The notes: generated by a model from the sequence alone, not told the origin. Shown: positions 32,477 to 41,452, counted from the first letter of the stretch. The stretch is 64,000 nucleotides of DNA from CAYMGM01 sp964390005 (GCA_964390005.1 CAYMGM010000003.1:1-64000); one strand, 5' to 3'. Program-made: numbers and translations.

Positions 32477-34158
32477 CCAAAAAGCAAAAGCTGGAATTGA
32501 CGTGGATTGGGAAGGATCAGAGGCCTCGGTTGGAGCCTCGAATTTTGGTGGAGGATGATGCGCGGTCGTATCATGCGGACAAACGCGTTACGGATCATGA
32601 TCTATTCGACAATAAGCTGATCTTTGGCGACAATTTGCTCGCGCTCAAGGCGCTGGAGCAGGAGTATGCGGGGAAGGTCAAATGCGTCTTTATCGATCCG
32701 CCCTATAACACCGGATCGGCCTTCACGCATTACGACGACGGGCTTGAGCATTCCATCTGGCTCGGCCTCATGCGCGACCGCTTGGAGATCCTGCGCAACC
32801 TCCTCTCCGAAGACGGCTCAATCTGGATCACCATCGACGACAACGAATGCCATTACCTCAAGGTGCTTTGCGATGAGGTGTTTGGAAGGGGAAACTTTTT
32901 GTGCGATATCGCTTGGGAGAAGCGATATTCTCCTCCACCGGACACAAAGGACTTTGGCTATGTACACGATCATATTTTGGTCTACAGAAAGACACCAGCT
33001 TTTCGACGCAACTTATTGCCCTTAACGGAAGACCAATCTGGTCGATATAAAAATCCAGATAACGATCCCCGCGGCCCTTGGAAAGCTATGGATTACACTT
33101 GTCGATATTCTGCCGACGAACGCCCTAATCTCAATTATCCGATTATACAGCCCCACACGAAGAAAGAGATATGGCCAAACAAAACGCGAGTCTGGGCAAT
33201 GTCGCGGGAAGTTCATGAAAAGAACGAACGAGAGAATAGAATTTGGTGGGGAACAAAAGGCACAAATAATGTTCCTGCACTAAAAAACTTTTTCTCGGAT
33301 ATCAATCAGGGCATGATGCCAATGTCATTATGGAAACATACTTTGGCAGGCCATAATCAAGATGCGATGAAAGAAATGTTATCTCTCTTTGGGCGAGATG
33401 TTTTTTCAACACCAAAACCCGAGCGCTTGATACATACGGTTCTTCACATAGCCACCAATCCCAACGACCTCGTCCTCGACTCCTTCGCGGGTTCTGGCAC
33501 CACCGGCGCTGTTGCTCATAAGATGGGGCGGCGGTGGATTATGATTGAGTTGGGGGAGCATTGTCATACGCATATCATTCCGCGCCTCAAGAAAGTGATC
33601 GATGGCGAGGATAAGGGCGGGATTACCGAGGCGGTGGCTTGGAAAGGCGGCGGGGGCTTTCGGTATTATGCGCTGGCGCCGTCTCTCATCACAATGGACA
33701 AATACGGTCAAGCGGTCATCAACAAAGACTATGACCCCGCCATGCTGACGCAGGCCATGTGCAAGCTGATGGGCTTTGCCTATGCGCCGTCTGAGACCGT
33801 TTATTGGCAGCAAGGTCATTCAACCGAGACCGACTTTATCTATGTGACGACGCAAACGCTGGATCAGGCGCAGCTCGCCGCTCTTTCGGAAGAAGTGGGG
33901 GACAAGCAAAGCCTCCTCATCTGCTGCTCGGCCTTTCGCGGCAAGGCAGACGGTTTCGAAAACCTAACCCTCAAAAAAATCCCTCGCGCGGTGTTGGCCA
34001 AATGCGAATGGGGCCACGACGACTACAGCCTCAACGTCCAAAACCTGCCTCTCGCCGAGGAGGACCAAGTGGACATCCCCACGCCGCGCAAACAAAAAGC
34101 CAAAGCGCGTGCCAAGGCAAAAGCGGCGGAACCTTCTTTGTTTGGAGATGTGGAATGA
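32473..34158 (+). CDS. Type III Mod-like adenine-N6 DNA methyltransferase
   Basis: The motif order is that of beta-class type III Mod subunits. The catalytic motif IV is CVFIDPPYNTGSAF (around 74-87), and the SAM motif I comes later as VLDSFAGSGTTGAVAHKMG (around 334). The region between, residues about 138-326 (32885-33450), is where target recognition sits, and it is markedly more AT-rich than both flanks. The C-terminus is basic (RKQKAKARAKAKAAE). It overlaps the Panacea gene upstream and the next gene downstream, each by four bases. It methylates the host site and gives Res its specificity. Confidence 0.9.
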   Translation: MTKKQKLELTWIGKDQRPRLEPRILVEDDARSYHADKRVTDHDLFDNKLIFGDNLLALKALEQEYAGKVKCVFIDPPYNTGSAFTHYDDGLEHSIWLGLMRDRLEILRNLLSEDGSIWITIDDNECHYLKVLCDEVFGRGNFLCDIAWEKRYSPPPDTKDFGYVHDHILVYRKTPAFRRNLLPLTEDQSGRYKNPDNDPRGPWKAMDYTCRYSADERPNLNYPIIQPHTKKEIWPNKTRVWAMSREVHEKNERENRIWWGTKGTNNVPALKNFFSDINQGMMPMSLWKHTLAGHNQDAMKEMLSLFGRDVFSTPKPERLIHTVLHIATNPNDLVLDSFAGSGTTGAVAHKMGRRWIMIELGEHCHTHIIPRLKKVIDGEDKGGITEAVAWKGGGGFRYYALAPSLITMDKYGQAVINKDYDPAMLTQAMCKLMGFAYAPSETVYWQQGHSTETDFIYVTTQTLDQAQLAALSEEVGDKQSLLICCSAFRGKADGFENLTLKKIPRAVLAKCEWGHDDYSLNVQNLPLAEEDQVDIPTPRKQKAKARAKAKAAEPSLFGDVE

Positions 34159-34685
34159 GCAATCTTATTGATGGGCTAGCTTTGGTCGTTGCGCTGGGAT
34201 CAGCTGTGGTTTCTTGTTTATCTGCGGGAGCTGCAAAGGCCTCCGCAGACGCTGCAAAAATCTCTGCGGAGGAAACGAAGAAACAACGAAAGATTAGCCA
34301 ATATGTGACATTGTCCCCCCATTTTTTTGCTGTAAGCCAGATTCTTTCAGCCCTAAGCGATGGAAAGGAAACACCGAAGCGTCTTCTTGCGGCAAGAGAC
34401 TCTCTTGTCTTTTTAAAGAAAGCTTTACCAAAGGACGAAGAGCTAATTGCCGTTGTCAATGAGATCGAATACAGATTTGAAGAGACGATCTCCGATGGCA
34501 TTACAACCTTTAGAAGTCATTTAGTAAATTACCCAGCAAGGGAGACTGAGGATAACTTTGCTCAATTCAATCTCGATCATAACGTCGATAAGGATCCAAC
34601 TAAAAAAAGATTTAAAATTGCGCAACTAAAGGAAATGCTGTCGATGATTGAAGGAAGATATATTTCTTTGGATGACACCCCATGA
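34155..34685 (+). CDS. Small membrane/coil protein between Mod and Res (176 aa)
   Basis: The N-terminus is a hydrophobic helix (LIDGLALVVALGSAVVSCLS) followed by an Ala/Lys-rich amphipathic stretch (AAKASADAAKISAEETKKQR). The rest is soluble and helical (FFAVSQILSALSDGKE, DEELIAVVNEIEYRFEETIS). No family recognised. ATG 34155 overlaps the mod stop by four bases, and its own stop overlaps the res start (ATGA), so it is a true operon member. It is AT-rich compared with mod and res. It may be a membrane anchor, a toxin-like effector or an accessory subunit. Confidence 0.7.
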   Translation: MSNLIDGLALVVALGSAVVSCLSAGAAKASADAAKISAEETKKQRKISQYVTLSPHFFAVSQILSALSDGKETPKRLLAARDSLVFLKKALPKDEELIAVVNEIEYRFEETISDGITTFRSHLVNYPARETEDNFAQFNLDHNVDKDPTKKRFKIAQLKEMLSMIEGRYISLDDTP

Positions 34686-37336
34686 ACCGTTTCCTCAACG
34701 CCATCTCAAACCGCCTCTCTCTCCGCACGCCGCAGCGGGAGTCTCTTGAAATCCTTGCGCGCGTGGCGGACGTCGTGCCGCTCAACAAAACGCGCGATGT
34801 GGCTGAGGCGCTGCGGGTCATTCACGAGGATTATCCGAGCGTTGAGGATTTTGAGCGCGATTTTCCTTCGCTCTGTTTTGCGCTTGCCACGGGCGTTGGC
34901 AAAACGCGGTTGATGGGGGCGTTTATCGCTTACTTGCATCTTGCGAAGGGCATGAAGCATTTCTTCGTGCTGGCCCCAAACCTCACCATCTATAACAAGC
35001 TCATTGCCGATTTCACGCCAAACACGCCGAAATATGTGTTTCAGGGGATTGCGGAGCTGGCGATCACGCCGCCGGAAATCATCACGGGCGACAATTACGA
35101 AAGCGGGCGCGGCATTCGCGGCACCGACCTTTTGGGCCAAGCCGACAACATTCACGTCAACATCTTCAACATCTCGAAAATCAATACCGAGACGCGGGGC
35201 GGGGCCTCGCCGCGCATCAAGCGGCTTTCGGAATACTTAGGCGAAAGCTATTTCGAATATCTGTCCAAGCTCGACGATCTTGTTTTGCTGATGGATGAAT
35301 CGCACCGTTACCGCGCCTCGGCGGGCATTCGGGCGCTGAATGAACTGAACCCCGTTCTTGGGCTTGAACTGACCGCGACGCCGCAGATTGAAAACGGTGC
35401 AAAGGCCGTGCCGTTCAAGAACGTGATCTATAGCTATCCGCTCTACAAGGCGATGGAAGACGGCTATGTGAAGGAACCGGCGGTTGCCACGCGTGAAAAC
35501 TTCGATCCATCTAAGTTCACGGAAGACGAGCTGGAGAAAATCAAGCTCGAAGACGCTATTTGCATTCATGAAAACGTCAAGGCCGAGCTGAAGGTCTATG
35601 CCGATAACAACAATCGGCCTTTGGTCAAGCCCTTTATCCTCGTCGTCGCGCAGGACACGACGCATGCCGAAAATCTGATGGCTTTGATTAAATCGGATGC
35701 CTTTTTCGAGGGGCGCTATCGGGATCGCGTGATTACGGTGCATTCGAACCAGCGCGGCGAGGAAAAGGACGAGACGATCCAGAAACTTCTCTCGGTCGAA
35801 GACCCTGCCGAGCCGACCGAGATTGTTATTCACGTCAATATGCTGAAAGAAGGATGGGACGTCACCAACCTTTACACGATTGTGCCTTTGCGTGCGGCGA
35901 ACTCGCGCACGCTTGTTGAACAATCGATTGGGCGCGGGCTTCGTTTGCCTTATGGAAGGCGCACAGGTGTTGCCGCCGTAGATCGTTTGACCATTGTGGC
36001 ACACGACCGGTTTGATGAGATTATCCGCGAGGCGAACGATCAACACTCGATCATCCGCGCAGGCGTTGTGATTGGCAAAGACATTGCCGCCAAGCCGAAG
36101 CAAGCCGTTGAGATTAAATCGAACATTGAATTGATCGTGACCGGCGAAGCGCCGGTGAAACCGGAACAAAAGCCTTTGTTCACAGAAGAAGAGCGTCCGA
36201 TTGCCAAGGCCTCGTTTGAGGCGATACGGGATTTTGAGCGTCTGCCAAGCTCGCGCGATCTTCTGAAGCCGGAAACGCAACAGAAAATCGTCGAGCGCGT
36301 GATTGAGAAAATCACGCCCGCGCAGGGAACGCTTGGCGGGATCATTGAAAAGCCCAATGTTGAGAACATCGTCCGGCGTCAGATTGAAGCCTATGTCCAG
36401 AACACCATCGACATTCCGCGTGTGACCGTGACGCCGATTGGCGCGGATAGCTATGCGTTCACGGACTTCGATCTTGATACAAAAAACCTGCCGCGCCTTC
36501 AGCCTGTCGAGGATAAAATCCTGATCCAGAATTTGCGCACTTATGAGCGCGAGCAAATGGCCAAGGGCGAGGCCATCGGCCAAGAAGCGCGACTGGAGGA
36601 CTATATCGTCGCCGTTCTGATCGATAAGGATGACATTTCCTATGATGACCACGCCGACCTGCTCTACAAACTGGCGGGGCAAATGGTGGCGTTTATTTTT
36701 TCCTATTTGGGAGATACCGAGAAGACGAAAAACGTCATTCAGTTTTATCGCACAAAGCTGGCCGATTTGATCCATGCGCAGATGGATGCGCATGTGAAGC
36801 TTGGCTACACGGACTTTCAGGCTTCCGTTACGCGCGGGTTTGAGCAGCCGAAAATGGGTGCGGTAACGATTGATGCGGGCGAGAAAGTCAGAAACTTCCG
36901 GCAGACGTTGGCCAATGTTTCCGACATTCGCGGCATGGTGTTCGAAGGTTTTTCAAAATGCCTCTATCCGCAGCAGAAGTTTGATTCCGACACGGAACGC
37001 CAGATGGCTATCTTGCTCGAAGACGAAAAGAGCGTTCTGAAATGGTTCAAGCCTCTGCGCAATGACGTTAAAATCTACACGAATGAAAATGACGGTTATG
37101 AGCCTGATTTTGTCGTGGAAACTTCTGGCGAGAAGCTTCTTATCGAGACCAAACGTGCGGACGAAGTCGAAAGCGATGCGGTCCAGCAGAAAGCTCGCGC
37201 CGCACTCAAATGGTGCGAGGCGGCCACAAAACATGAAACGGAGAATGGAGGCAAACCGTGGCGGTATCTTCTGGTGCCCCACGATGCCGCTAAGCCGAAT
37301 GCGACGCTTGGTGGATTATTGGTTCAGTACCGCTAG
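34682..37336 (+). CDS. Type III restriction endonuclease, Res subunit
   Basis: Res cuts DNA after ATP-dependent sliding from Mod-recognised sites. The superfamily 2 motor has LATGVGKTRLMGAF (Walker A, around 72) and LLMDESHRYRA (DExH, around 203). Later come VIHVNMLKEGWDVTNLYTIV and EQSIGRGLRLPYG (motifs V-VI, around 385-425). Near the C-terminus, PDFVVETSGEKLLIETKRA gives the PD-(D/E)XK nuclease site (around 815-835). At 884 aa it is of normal length and appears intact. It is the last gene of the operon; no terminator is obvious before the opposite-strand gene 29 bases on. Confidence 0.92.
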   Translation: MNRFLNAISNRLSLRTPQRESLEILARVADVVPLNKTRDVAEALRVIHEDYPSVEDFERDFPSLCFALATGVGKTRLMGAFIAYLHLAKGMKHFFVLAPNLTIYNKLIADFTPNTPKYVFQGIAELAITPPEIITGDNYESGRGIRGTDLLGQADNIHVNIFNISKINTETRGGASPRIKRLSEYLGESYFEYLSKLDDLVLLMDESHRYRASAGIRALNELNPVLGLELTATPQIENGAKAVPFKNVIYSYPLYKAMEDGYVKEPAVATRENFDPSKFTEDELEKIKLEDAICIHENVKAELKVYADNNNRPLVKPFILVVAQDTTHAENLMALIKSDAFFEGRYRDRVITVHSNQRGEEKDETIQKLLSVEDPAEPTEIVIHVNMLKEGWDVTNLYTIVPLRAANSRTLVEQSIGRGLRLPYGRRTGVAAVDRLTIVAHDRFDEIIREANDQHSIIRAGVVIGKDIAAKPKQAVEIKSNIELIVTGEAPVKPEQKPLFTEEERPIAKASFEAIRDFERLPSSRDLLKPETQQKIVERVIEKITPAQGTLGGIIEKPNVENIVRRQIEAYVQNTIDIPRVTVTPIGADSYAFTDFDLDTKNLPRLQPVEDKILIQNLRTYEREQMAKGEAIGQEARLEDYIVAVLIDKDDISYDDHADLLYKLAGQMVAFIFSYLGDTEKTKNVIQFYRTKLADLIHAQMDAHVKLGYTDFQASVTRGFEQPKMGAVTIDAGEKVRNFRQTLANVSDIRGMVFEGFSKCLYPQQKFDSDTERQMAILLEDEKSVLKWFKPLRNDVKIYTNENDGYEPDFVVETSGEKLLIETKRADEVESDAVQQKARAALKWCEAATKHETENGGKPWRYLLVPHDAAKPNATLGGLLVQYR

Positions 37337-37364
37337 TGGAGGCAAAATCCATTTTTTAGCTATT

Positions 37365-37634
37365 TTAGTCCGTTTTCATAAGATGTTGGGGGCCATATTC
37401 TCGTATCCATTTGGCACGGGTTAGGTGTGACGCCCAACATTGGCGTGCAACATCAGGGGCGAGACTTGGATCGCGATGTAGCACGATGCGGGAGACCTCG
37501 CGCCAGTCGGCGCCTTCCGCTTCGGCGTCGAGAATGCGCGCATAGGTGATGAAGTGCGCCTCATCATAGGGCGTAATGCTCTCTGCGGAGGGCGCTTCGT
37601 CGGCGACATCGGGATCGAGGATCGTCTTGGGCAT
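37365..37634 (-). CDS. DUF2285 small protein, QseM-like antiactivator
   Basis: The product (89 aa) reads DEAHFITYARILDAEAEGAD, WREVSRIVLHRDP, then HLTRAKWIREYGPQHLM. This is the short stand-alone DUF2285 form found in alphaproteobacterial ICEs. The best-studied member, QseM of the Mesorhizobium symbiosis island, binds and blocks the activators TraR and FseA, so keeping the element integrated. Here it is divergent from a DUF6499-DUF2285 gene, the same partner type. I infer an off-switch for excision and transfer. Confidence 0.75.
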   Translation of the reverse strand: MPKTILDPDVADEAPSAESITPYDEAHFITYARILDAEAEGADWREVSRIVLHRDPSLAPDVARQCWASHLTRAKWIREYGPQHLMKTD

Positions 37635-37743
37635 AGGGTAGTTTTGACCTTATCTCGTGGGGCTGTCCATCCGGTTTCGCGGGCCGCTTTGGGAACGTTG
37701 AGGGCATTCTATGTCGGGAAGGCTTCAAAAATCTTAAGAAACT

Positions 37744-37785
37744 AGGAATATATTCCTTGACAAAATGGGATAATTCCCATATTGA
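37744..37785. promoter_or_regulatory. Palindromic operators and promoter between the QseM-like and FseA-like genes
   Basis: AGGAATATATTCCT (37744-37757) is a perfect 14-base palindrome. ATGGGATAATTCCCAT (37765-37780) has six-base arms around a four-base centre. A TTGACA (37757-37762) sits between them facing the FseA-like gene. Two dyads over a divergent promoter are what a dimeric repressor or switch would use. No controller (QseC-like) gene is adjacent. The rest of the 37635-37950 gap contains only the leader hairpin below. Confidence 0.6.
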
Positions 37786-37868
37786 CATTCCTACGACGTA
37801 CTGCGCCCATCTGCCCCCGGTTTTGCGGACTTGGCGATGATGAGGACGGGAGTGACTTGTTTTTGCGA

Positions 37869-37892
37869 GACGGCTTTTGGCCGTCTTTTTTT
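37869..37892 (+). terminator. Terminator-like hairpin in the FseA-like leader
   Basis: GACGGC pairs with GCCGTC across a five-base loop and is followed by seven T residues. It lies between the promoter (near 37760) and the start codon at 37951, so it would stop transcription before the gene unless bypassed. This suggests attenuation or antitermination in the leader. Confidence 0.65.
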
Positions 37893-37950
37893 GTGGCCGA
37901 AAGCCTCCTGCGTCGGAACCTGATTTCCTTTTTTTCGTTGGAGAAGATTC

Positions 37951-38790
37951 ATGCCCGAGACCGCTGTGTCCGGCCTGCGGCCGTGCGTCGACTGGCGCAA
38001 TGCCGAAGATTATCGCCATCTTCTGGATTATGACCGCGCCGGATGGGCTGGCGAATGGCTCAGGCGCAATCCGGCTTTTGTTGCCGATGTCCATCGTGCG
38101 CCCCATTATTCGGATGCGTTCCGCTTCGGCTCTGATCTGGATGTTGCCATCATAGATGGAGGGAAAGATACATCGTTAGCGCGTTGGGGATTGCACGGTA
38201 TTTGCCCAGGGACTGAGCCGCTTTTCTTCTGGCGTCCGGAGGTCAATGCGCAGGTTCTGACGCTTGAAGCCAAAAAGGCAACGAACGAAGCCGAGGGGCT
38301 CGACCTGCGTCAATGTACTTTGTTTAAGGCGGCGTTTCGCGGCGCGGATCAAGATACGCATCTTCTGTTTGGGGACGGCGTCCGGACGCTGCAGGTCGTC
38401 GTCAAGGGCGATGTTTCCTTTGAAAGCCCCATGAACTTTCGGTGCGCCTTGTCCGGTTGGAGCGAGTTTGAGACCAAGCCATTGAGCTTACGTCGGTTGT
38501 GTTGTCTTTACAGGCTGGGACGTCTTTCCAGTTCCCTTTATCCCAAGGAGCAACGGGCCCATCGCTGGGTCGAAATGATCCGTGCATGGGACGGCGTTCA
38601 GGCCGGGGCCAAGCAACGCGATATTGCCATCGCTATTTATGGCGATCGCGCGGTGCGTGAAGATTGGGATTCAGGCTATCGCACCCGTGTGCAAAGATTG
38701 ATCCGTTCATCGGAACGGATGGTCGGCGGCGGTTATCTGGACCTTCTGCGTAGCGGCAGCGGAGACACGGCGCACAAAGGCGCTTTATGA
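37951..38790 (+). CDS. DUF6499-DUF2285 fusion protein, FseA-like excision activator
   Basis: The N-terminus has the DUF6499 signature DWRNAEDYRHLLDYDRAGWA, then EWLRRNPAF. The C-terminal half is DUF2285-like (SLYPKEQRAHRWVEMIRAWD, then RDIAIAIYGDRAVREDW, QRLIRSSERMVGGGYLDLL). In the Mesorhizobium symbiosis island the same two domains lie in separate frames and are joined by programmed frameshifting to make FseA, the activator of the excisionase gene. Here they are one continuous 279-codon frame, as in many ICEs. GTTGGAGAAG is the ribosome binding site. The 3' end overlaps the opposite gene by six bases. Confidence 0.75.
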   Translation: MPETAVSGLRPCVDWRNAEDYRHLLDYDRAGWAGEWLRRNPAFVADVHRAPHYSDAFRFGSDLDVAIIDGGKDTSLARWGLHGICPGTEPLFFWRPEVNAQVLTLEAKKATNEAEGLDLRQCTLFKAAFRGADQDTHLLFGDGVRTLQVVVKGDVSFESPMNFRCALSGWSEFETKPLSLRRLCCLYRLGRLSSSLYPKEQRAHRWVEMIRAWDGVQAGAKQRDIAIAIYGDRAVREDWDSGYRTRVQRLIRSSERMVGGGYLDLLRSGSGDTAHKGAL

Positions 38791-39096
38791 AATCTTCCTG
38801 CTTACGATCTTTTCGCCATCCCAAAAGGCGAACACGCCGTCCGATCCGTCCGGAAGCGAGCCGCCTGTGACAATATAGGCGCATTCTTCCGGCGGGCTCC
38901 ATGTGTGGCCGCAGGGCCTGCCGTCTTCGACATTGACAAGGCCCTTCACGCTCGCGTTCCTTTTCTGCCATTCATGGACGCGTTTGCAAGCGTTTTCCGG
39001 CGTAGAGGCCTTGGCGTCAAACTCGAAGCGTTGGTTGCAAACCGTCGTAACGCGGTAGGTTTCCATCTTGGGCGTTTTGTCTTCTGTATTACTCAT
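38785..39096 (-). CDS. Protein of unknown function (103 aa)
   Basis: A small soluble protein with YRVTTVCNQRFEFDAKAS, then GRPCGHTWSPPEECAYIV and DGVFAFWDGEKIVS. Three or four Cys residues could bind a metal, but no classical motif is formed. I do not recognise the family. It converges with the FseA-like gene and is divergent from the ParB-like gene, and the 248 bases between it and that gene form an AG-rich leader ending in a hairpin. Confidence 0.6.
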   Translation of the reverse strand: MSNTEDKTPKMETYRVTTVCNQRFEFDAKASTPENACKRVHEWQKRNASVKGLVNVEDGRPCGHTWSPPEECAYIVTGGSLPDGSDGVFAFWDGEKIVSRKIS

Positions 39097-39303
39097 GGCG
39101 GTGCTCGTCTCGTTTTATGGCCACGCGATCTTACGGGATCAAACGTCGTTTCTCAATTCGGAAAAAGCCGAGGCAACAGCGATGGAATAAACGAAGCCGG
39201 GAAGAAGAAGGTTCGGCTCGTCCGGTTCATGGAATGGATGGACCCGTGCGTGTGGGCCGGGCGAGAGGAAAAGGCAGGGAGGGTTTGGGGGACAGGCCTA
39301 AGG

Positions 39304-39323
39304 GGAAAGAGAGGGCTCTTTCC
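39304..39323 (+). promoter_or_regulatory. Leader hairpin before the ParB-like gene
   Basis: GGAAAGAG pairs perfectly with CTCTTTCC across four bases, ending 21 bases before the ATG at 39345. No T-run follows, so it is not a terminator. It could protect or regulate the ribosome binding site. The upstream leader (39097-39303) is purine-rich and holds no credible gene. Confidence 0.5.
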
Positions 39324-39344
39324 GGGCTGTCGCGGAGAACCACC

Positions 39345-41384
39345 ATGAATAATCCTGAAACCATCTCTCTGTCCCCATCGCGAGACATTCCCTTTAACAG
39401 GCTTGTACTGTCCGATCGCAATGTGCGGCGTATCCAGACGGGCCTTTCCATCGAAGAACTGGCCGAAGACATCGCGCAACGTTCATTGTTACAGTCCCTC
39501 AGCGTCCGACCGATGGAAGGCCGCGAGGGATTTTATGAGGTGCAGGCCGGAGGACGGCGCTATCGGGCGTTGGAGCGGCTTGTGGCGCAAAAGCGGCTGG
39601 CGGTCGATGCGCCCATTCCCTGTCTTGTGCGTGAGGACGGGATTCTCGAAGAAGACTCGCTCGCCGAAAACGTGCAGCGGCAGAACCTACATCCGCTCGA
39701 TCAGTTTCGTGCGTTTCTGGCTTTGCGCGATCAGGGGCTCGGCATCGACGACATCGCTGCGCGTTTCTTTGTGACGCCGCAAATCGTCAAACAACGGCTC
39801 AAGCTTGCGAGCGTGTCGCCGAAGCTTTTGGACATCTATGCGGCGGACGACATGACGCTCGAACAGCTCATGGCCTTTACGGTCTCGGACGATCCTGCCC
39901 GTCAGGAACAGGTTTGGGAATCTGTGTCCCAAGGCTACAACAAAAGCGCCTATCAGATCCGCAGGCTTCTGACGGAGAATGCGGTCGATACGGACGACAA
40001 GCGTGTCCGTTTCGTCGGCCTTGAGGCTTATGAAACTGCGGGCGGCGGCGTTCTCCGCGACCTGTTCTCCGAGAATGGCGATGGGTGGGTGCAGGATGTC
40101 GGGCTTCTTGAACGCCTCGTTGCCGAAAAACTCGTCTGCGAGGCCGAGACGATCAAGACCGAGGGTTGGAAATGGCTGCAAGTCGCCGCCGACTTCCCTT
40201 ACGGCCATACGCAAGGTCTGCGCCGCATCGCGGGCGAGGAAGAGCCGCTGAGTGCCGAAGAGGAAGCGCAACGCGCCGCGCTGGTTGACGAAAAAGAGGA
40301 GATTGAACGGCGGTATTTTCAGGAGGATGGCGAAGAAATCCCTGACGATGCCGAACGGCGGCTCATCAGGATTGAGGAAAGGATCGAAGAAATCGACGAG
40401 CGGCCCTTACGTTACGATCCTGCCGCTATTGCCCGTGCGGGCGCGTTTGTGAGCATCGATGAAGATGGCGGCCTGTTGATCAAACGCGGTTATGTGCGGC
40501 CGGAAGACGACAAAGACGATGCGAATGCGGCGAACGATGAAGACGAAACGGATGCGCCGGATCGTTCCTGTTGCATCGTCCTTTCCGGTGGGCAGTCCTC
40601 CGGCGCTGCCGCCGAAGAACCGGAAGAAGAAGGCTTAAAGCCGCTTTCGGACCGGTTGGTGATAGAACTGACCGCACAGCGAACCTTAGCCTTGCGCGAC
40701 GCGCTGGCCAATGATCCGGACACGGCGTTTCTGGCCGTTTTGCATGCGCTTATTCTCCAAACCTTCTATCGTTTTGCGATGGAAAGCTGCCTTGAGATCA
40801 CCGCGAAAAGCTCCGGCTTTTCTGTGCAAGGGCCGGATCTGAAAGACTGCGCTTCGGCCAAGGCCATTGAGGCGCGACACGCCGCATGGGAAAAGCAGCT
40901 TCCCAAGGACGAAAAGGATCTTTGGGAGACGCTGCGAACTTTCGACGGAGACAGCCGCAACGCCCTGTTCGCCCATTGCGCCGCGCTGACCGTCAACGCC
41001 GTGCAGGAACCTTGGAATCGCGCGCCTGGGCGCAAGGGCCACGCCGATCAGCTTGCGAACGTGCTTGCGCTCGACATGGCGGCAATCGGATGGAAGCCGA
41101 CTGCCGCCAATTATCTCGGCCGCGTGTCCAAGGCACGGATTCTGGAAGCCGTCACGGAGGCCAAAGGCGCTGCGGCGGTGGAATGGATCGAGAATCTGCG
41201 CAAACAGGAGATGGCGCAGCAGGCGGAACGGATGCTGGCCGATACCGGCTGGTTGCCGGAGCCGCTGCGCACACCGGGCATCGAGTCCAGGCCTGTTGCG
41301 ACGGCATCAACGCCACCAGAGCCTTTCCCAGCGCCGGACATCGCGGCCGCCGAACTGCCCTCTTTCCTCACCGAAGCCGCCTGA
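39345..41384 (+). CDS. ParB/Spo0J-like DNA-binding protein of the ICE (679 aa)
   Basis: The first 150 residues form a ParB-like domain: NRLVLSDRNVRRI, YEVQAGGRRYRALERL (the CTPase-type arginine motif) and ENVQRQNLHPLDQFRAFLAL. The HTH is GIDDIAARFFVTPQIVKQRL. The long remainder (around 250-679) contains a very acidic stretch (around 385-470) and an unrecognised helical C-terminus. Such long ParB-like proteins are a backbone gene of alphaproteobacterial ICEs and plasmids, usually without a ParA, as here. The frame is open from 39117, but ATG 39345 has an upstream GGAGAA and follows the leader hairpin. It probably supports maintenance of the excised element. Confidence 0.85.
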   Translation: MNNPETISLSPSRDIPFNRLVLSDRNVRRIQTGLSIEELAEDIAQRSLLQSLSVRPMEGREGFYEVQAGGRRYRALERLVAQKRLAVDAPIPCLVREDGILEEDSLAENVQRQNLHPLDQFRAFLALRDQGLGIDDIAARFFVTPQIVKQRLKLASVSPKLLDIYAADDMTLEQLMAFTVSDDPARQEQVWESVSQGYNKSAYQIRRLLTENAVDTDDKRVRFVGLEAYETAGGGVLRDLFSENGDGWVQDVGLLERLVAEKLVCEAETIKTEGWKWLQVAADFPYGHTQGLRRIAGEEEPLSAEEEAQRAALVDEKEEIERRYFQEDGEEIPDDAERRLIRIEERIEEIDERPLRYDPAAIARAGAFVSIDEDGGLLIKRGYVRPEDDKDDANAANDEDETDAPDRSCCIVLSGGQSSGAAAEEPEEEGLKPLSDRLVIELTAQRTLALRDALANDPDTAFLAVLHALILQTFYRFAMESCLEITAKSSGFSVQGPDLKDCASAKAIEARHAAWEKQLPKDEKDLWETLRTFDGDSRNALFAHCAALTVNAVQEPWNRAPGRKGHADQLANVLALDMAAIGWKPTAANYLGRVSKARILEAVTEAKGAAAVEWIENLRKQEMAQQAERMLADTGWLPEPLRTPGIESRPVATASTPPEPFPAPDIAAAELPSFLTEAA

Positions 41385-41452
41385 CGCGCTTTTCCTTTTC
41401 CATTCAACGGCTCGGCCTTGTGCCGGGCCGTTTCGTTTCAAGGAGATTTCCG

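Noticed and set aside
35237..36793. A 518-codon open frame on the minus strand
   Set aside because: It is antisense to the intact res gene and shows no recognisable motif.
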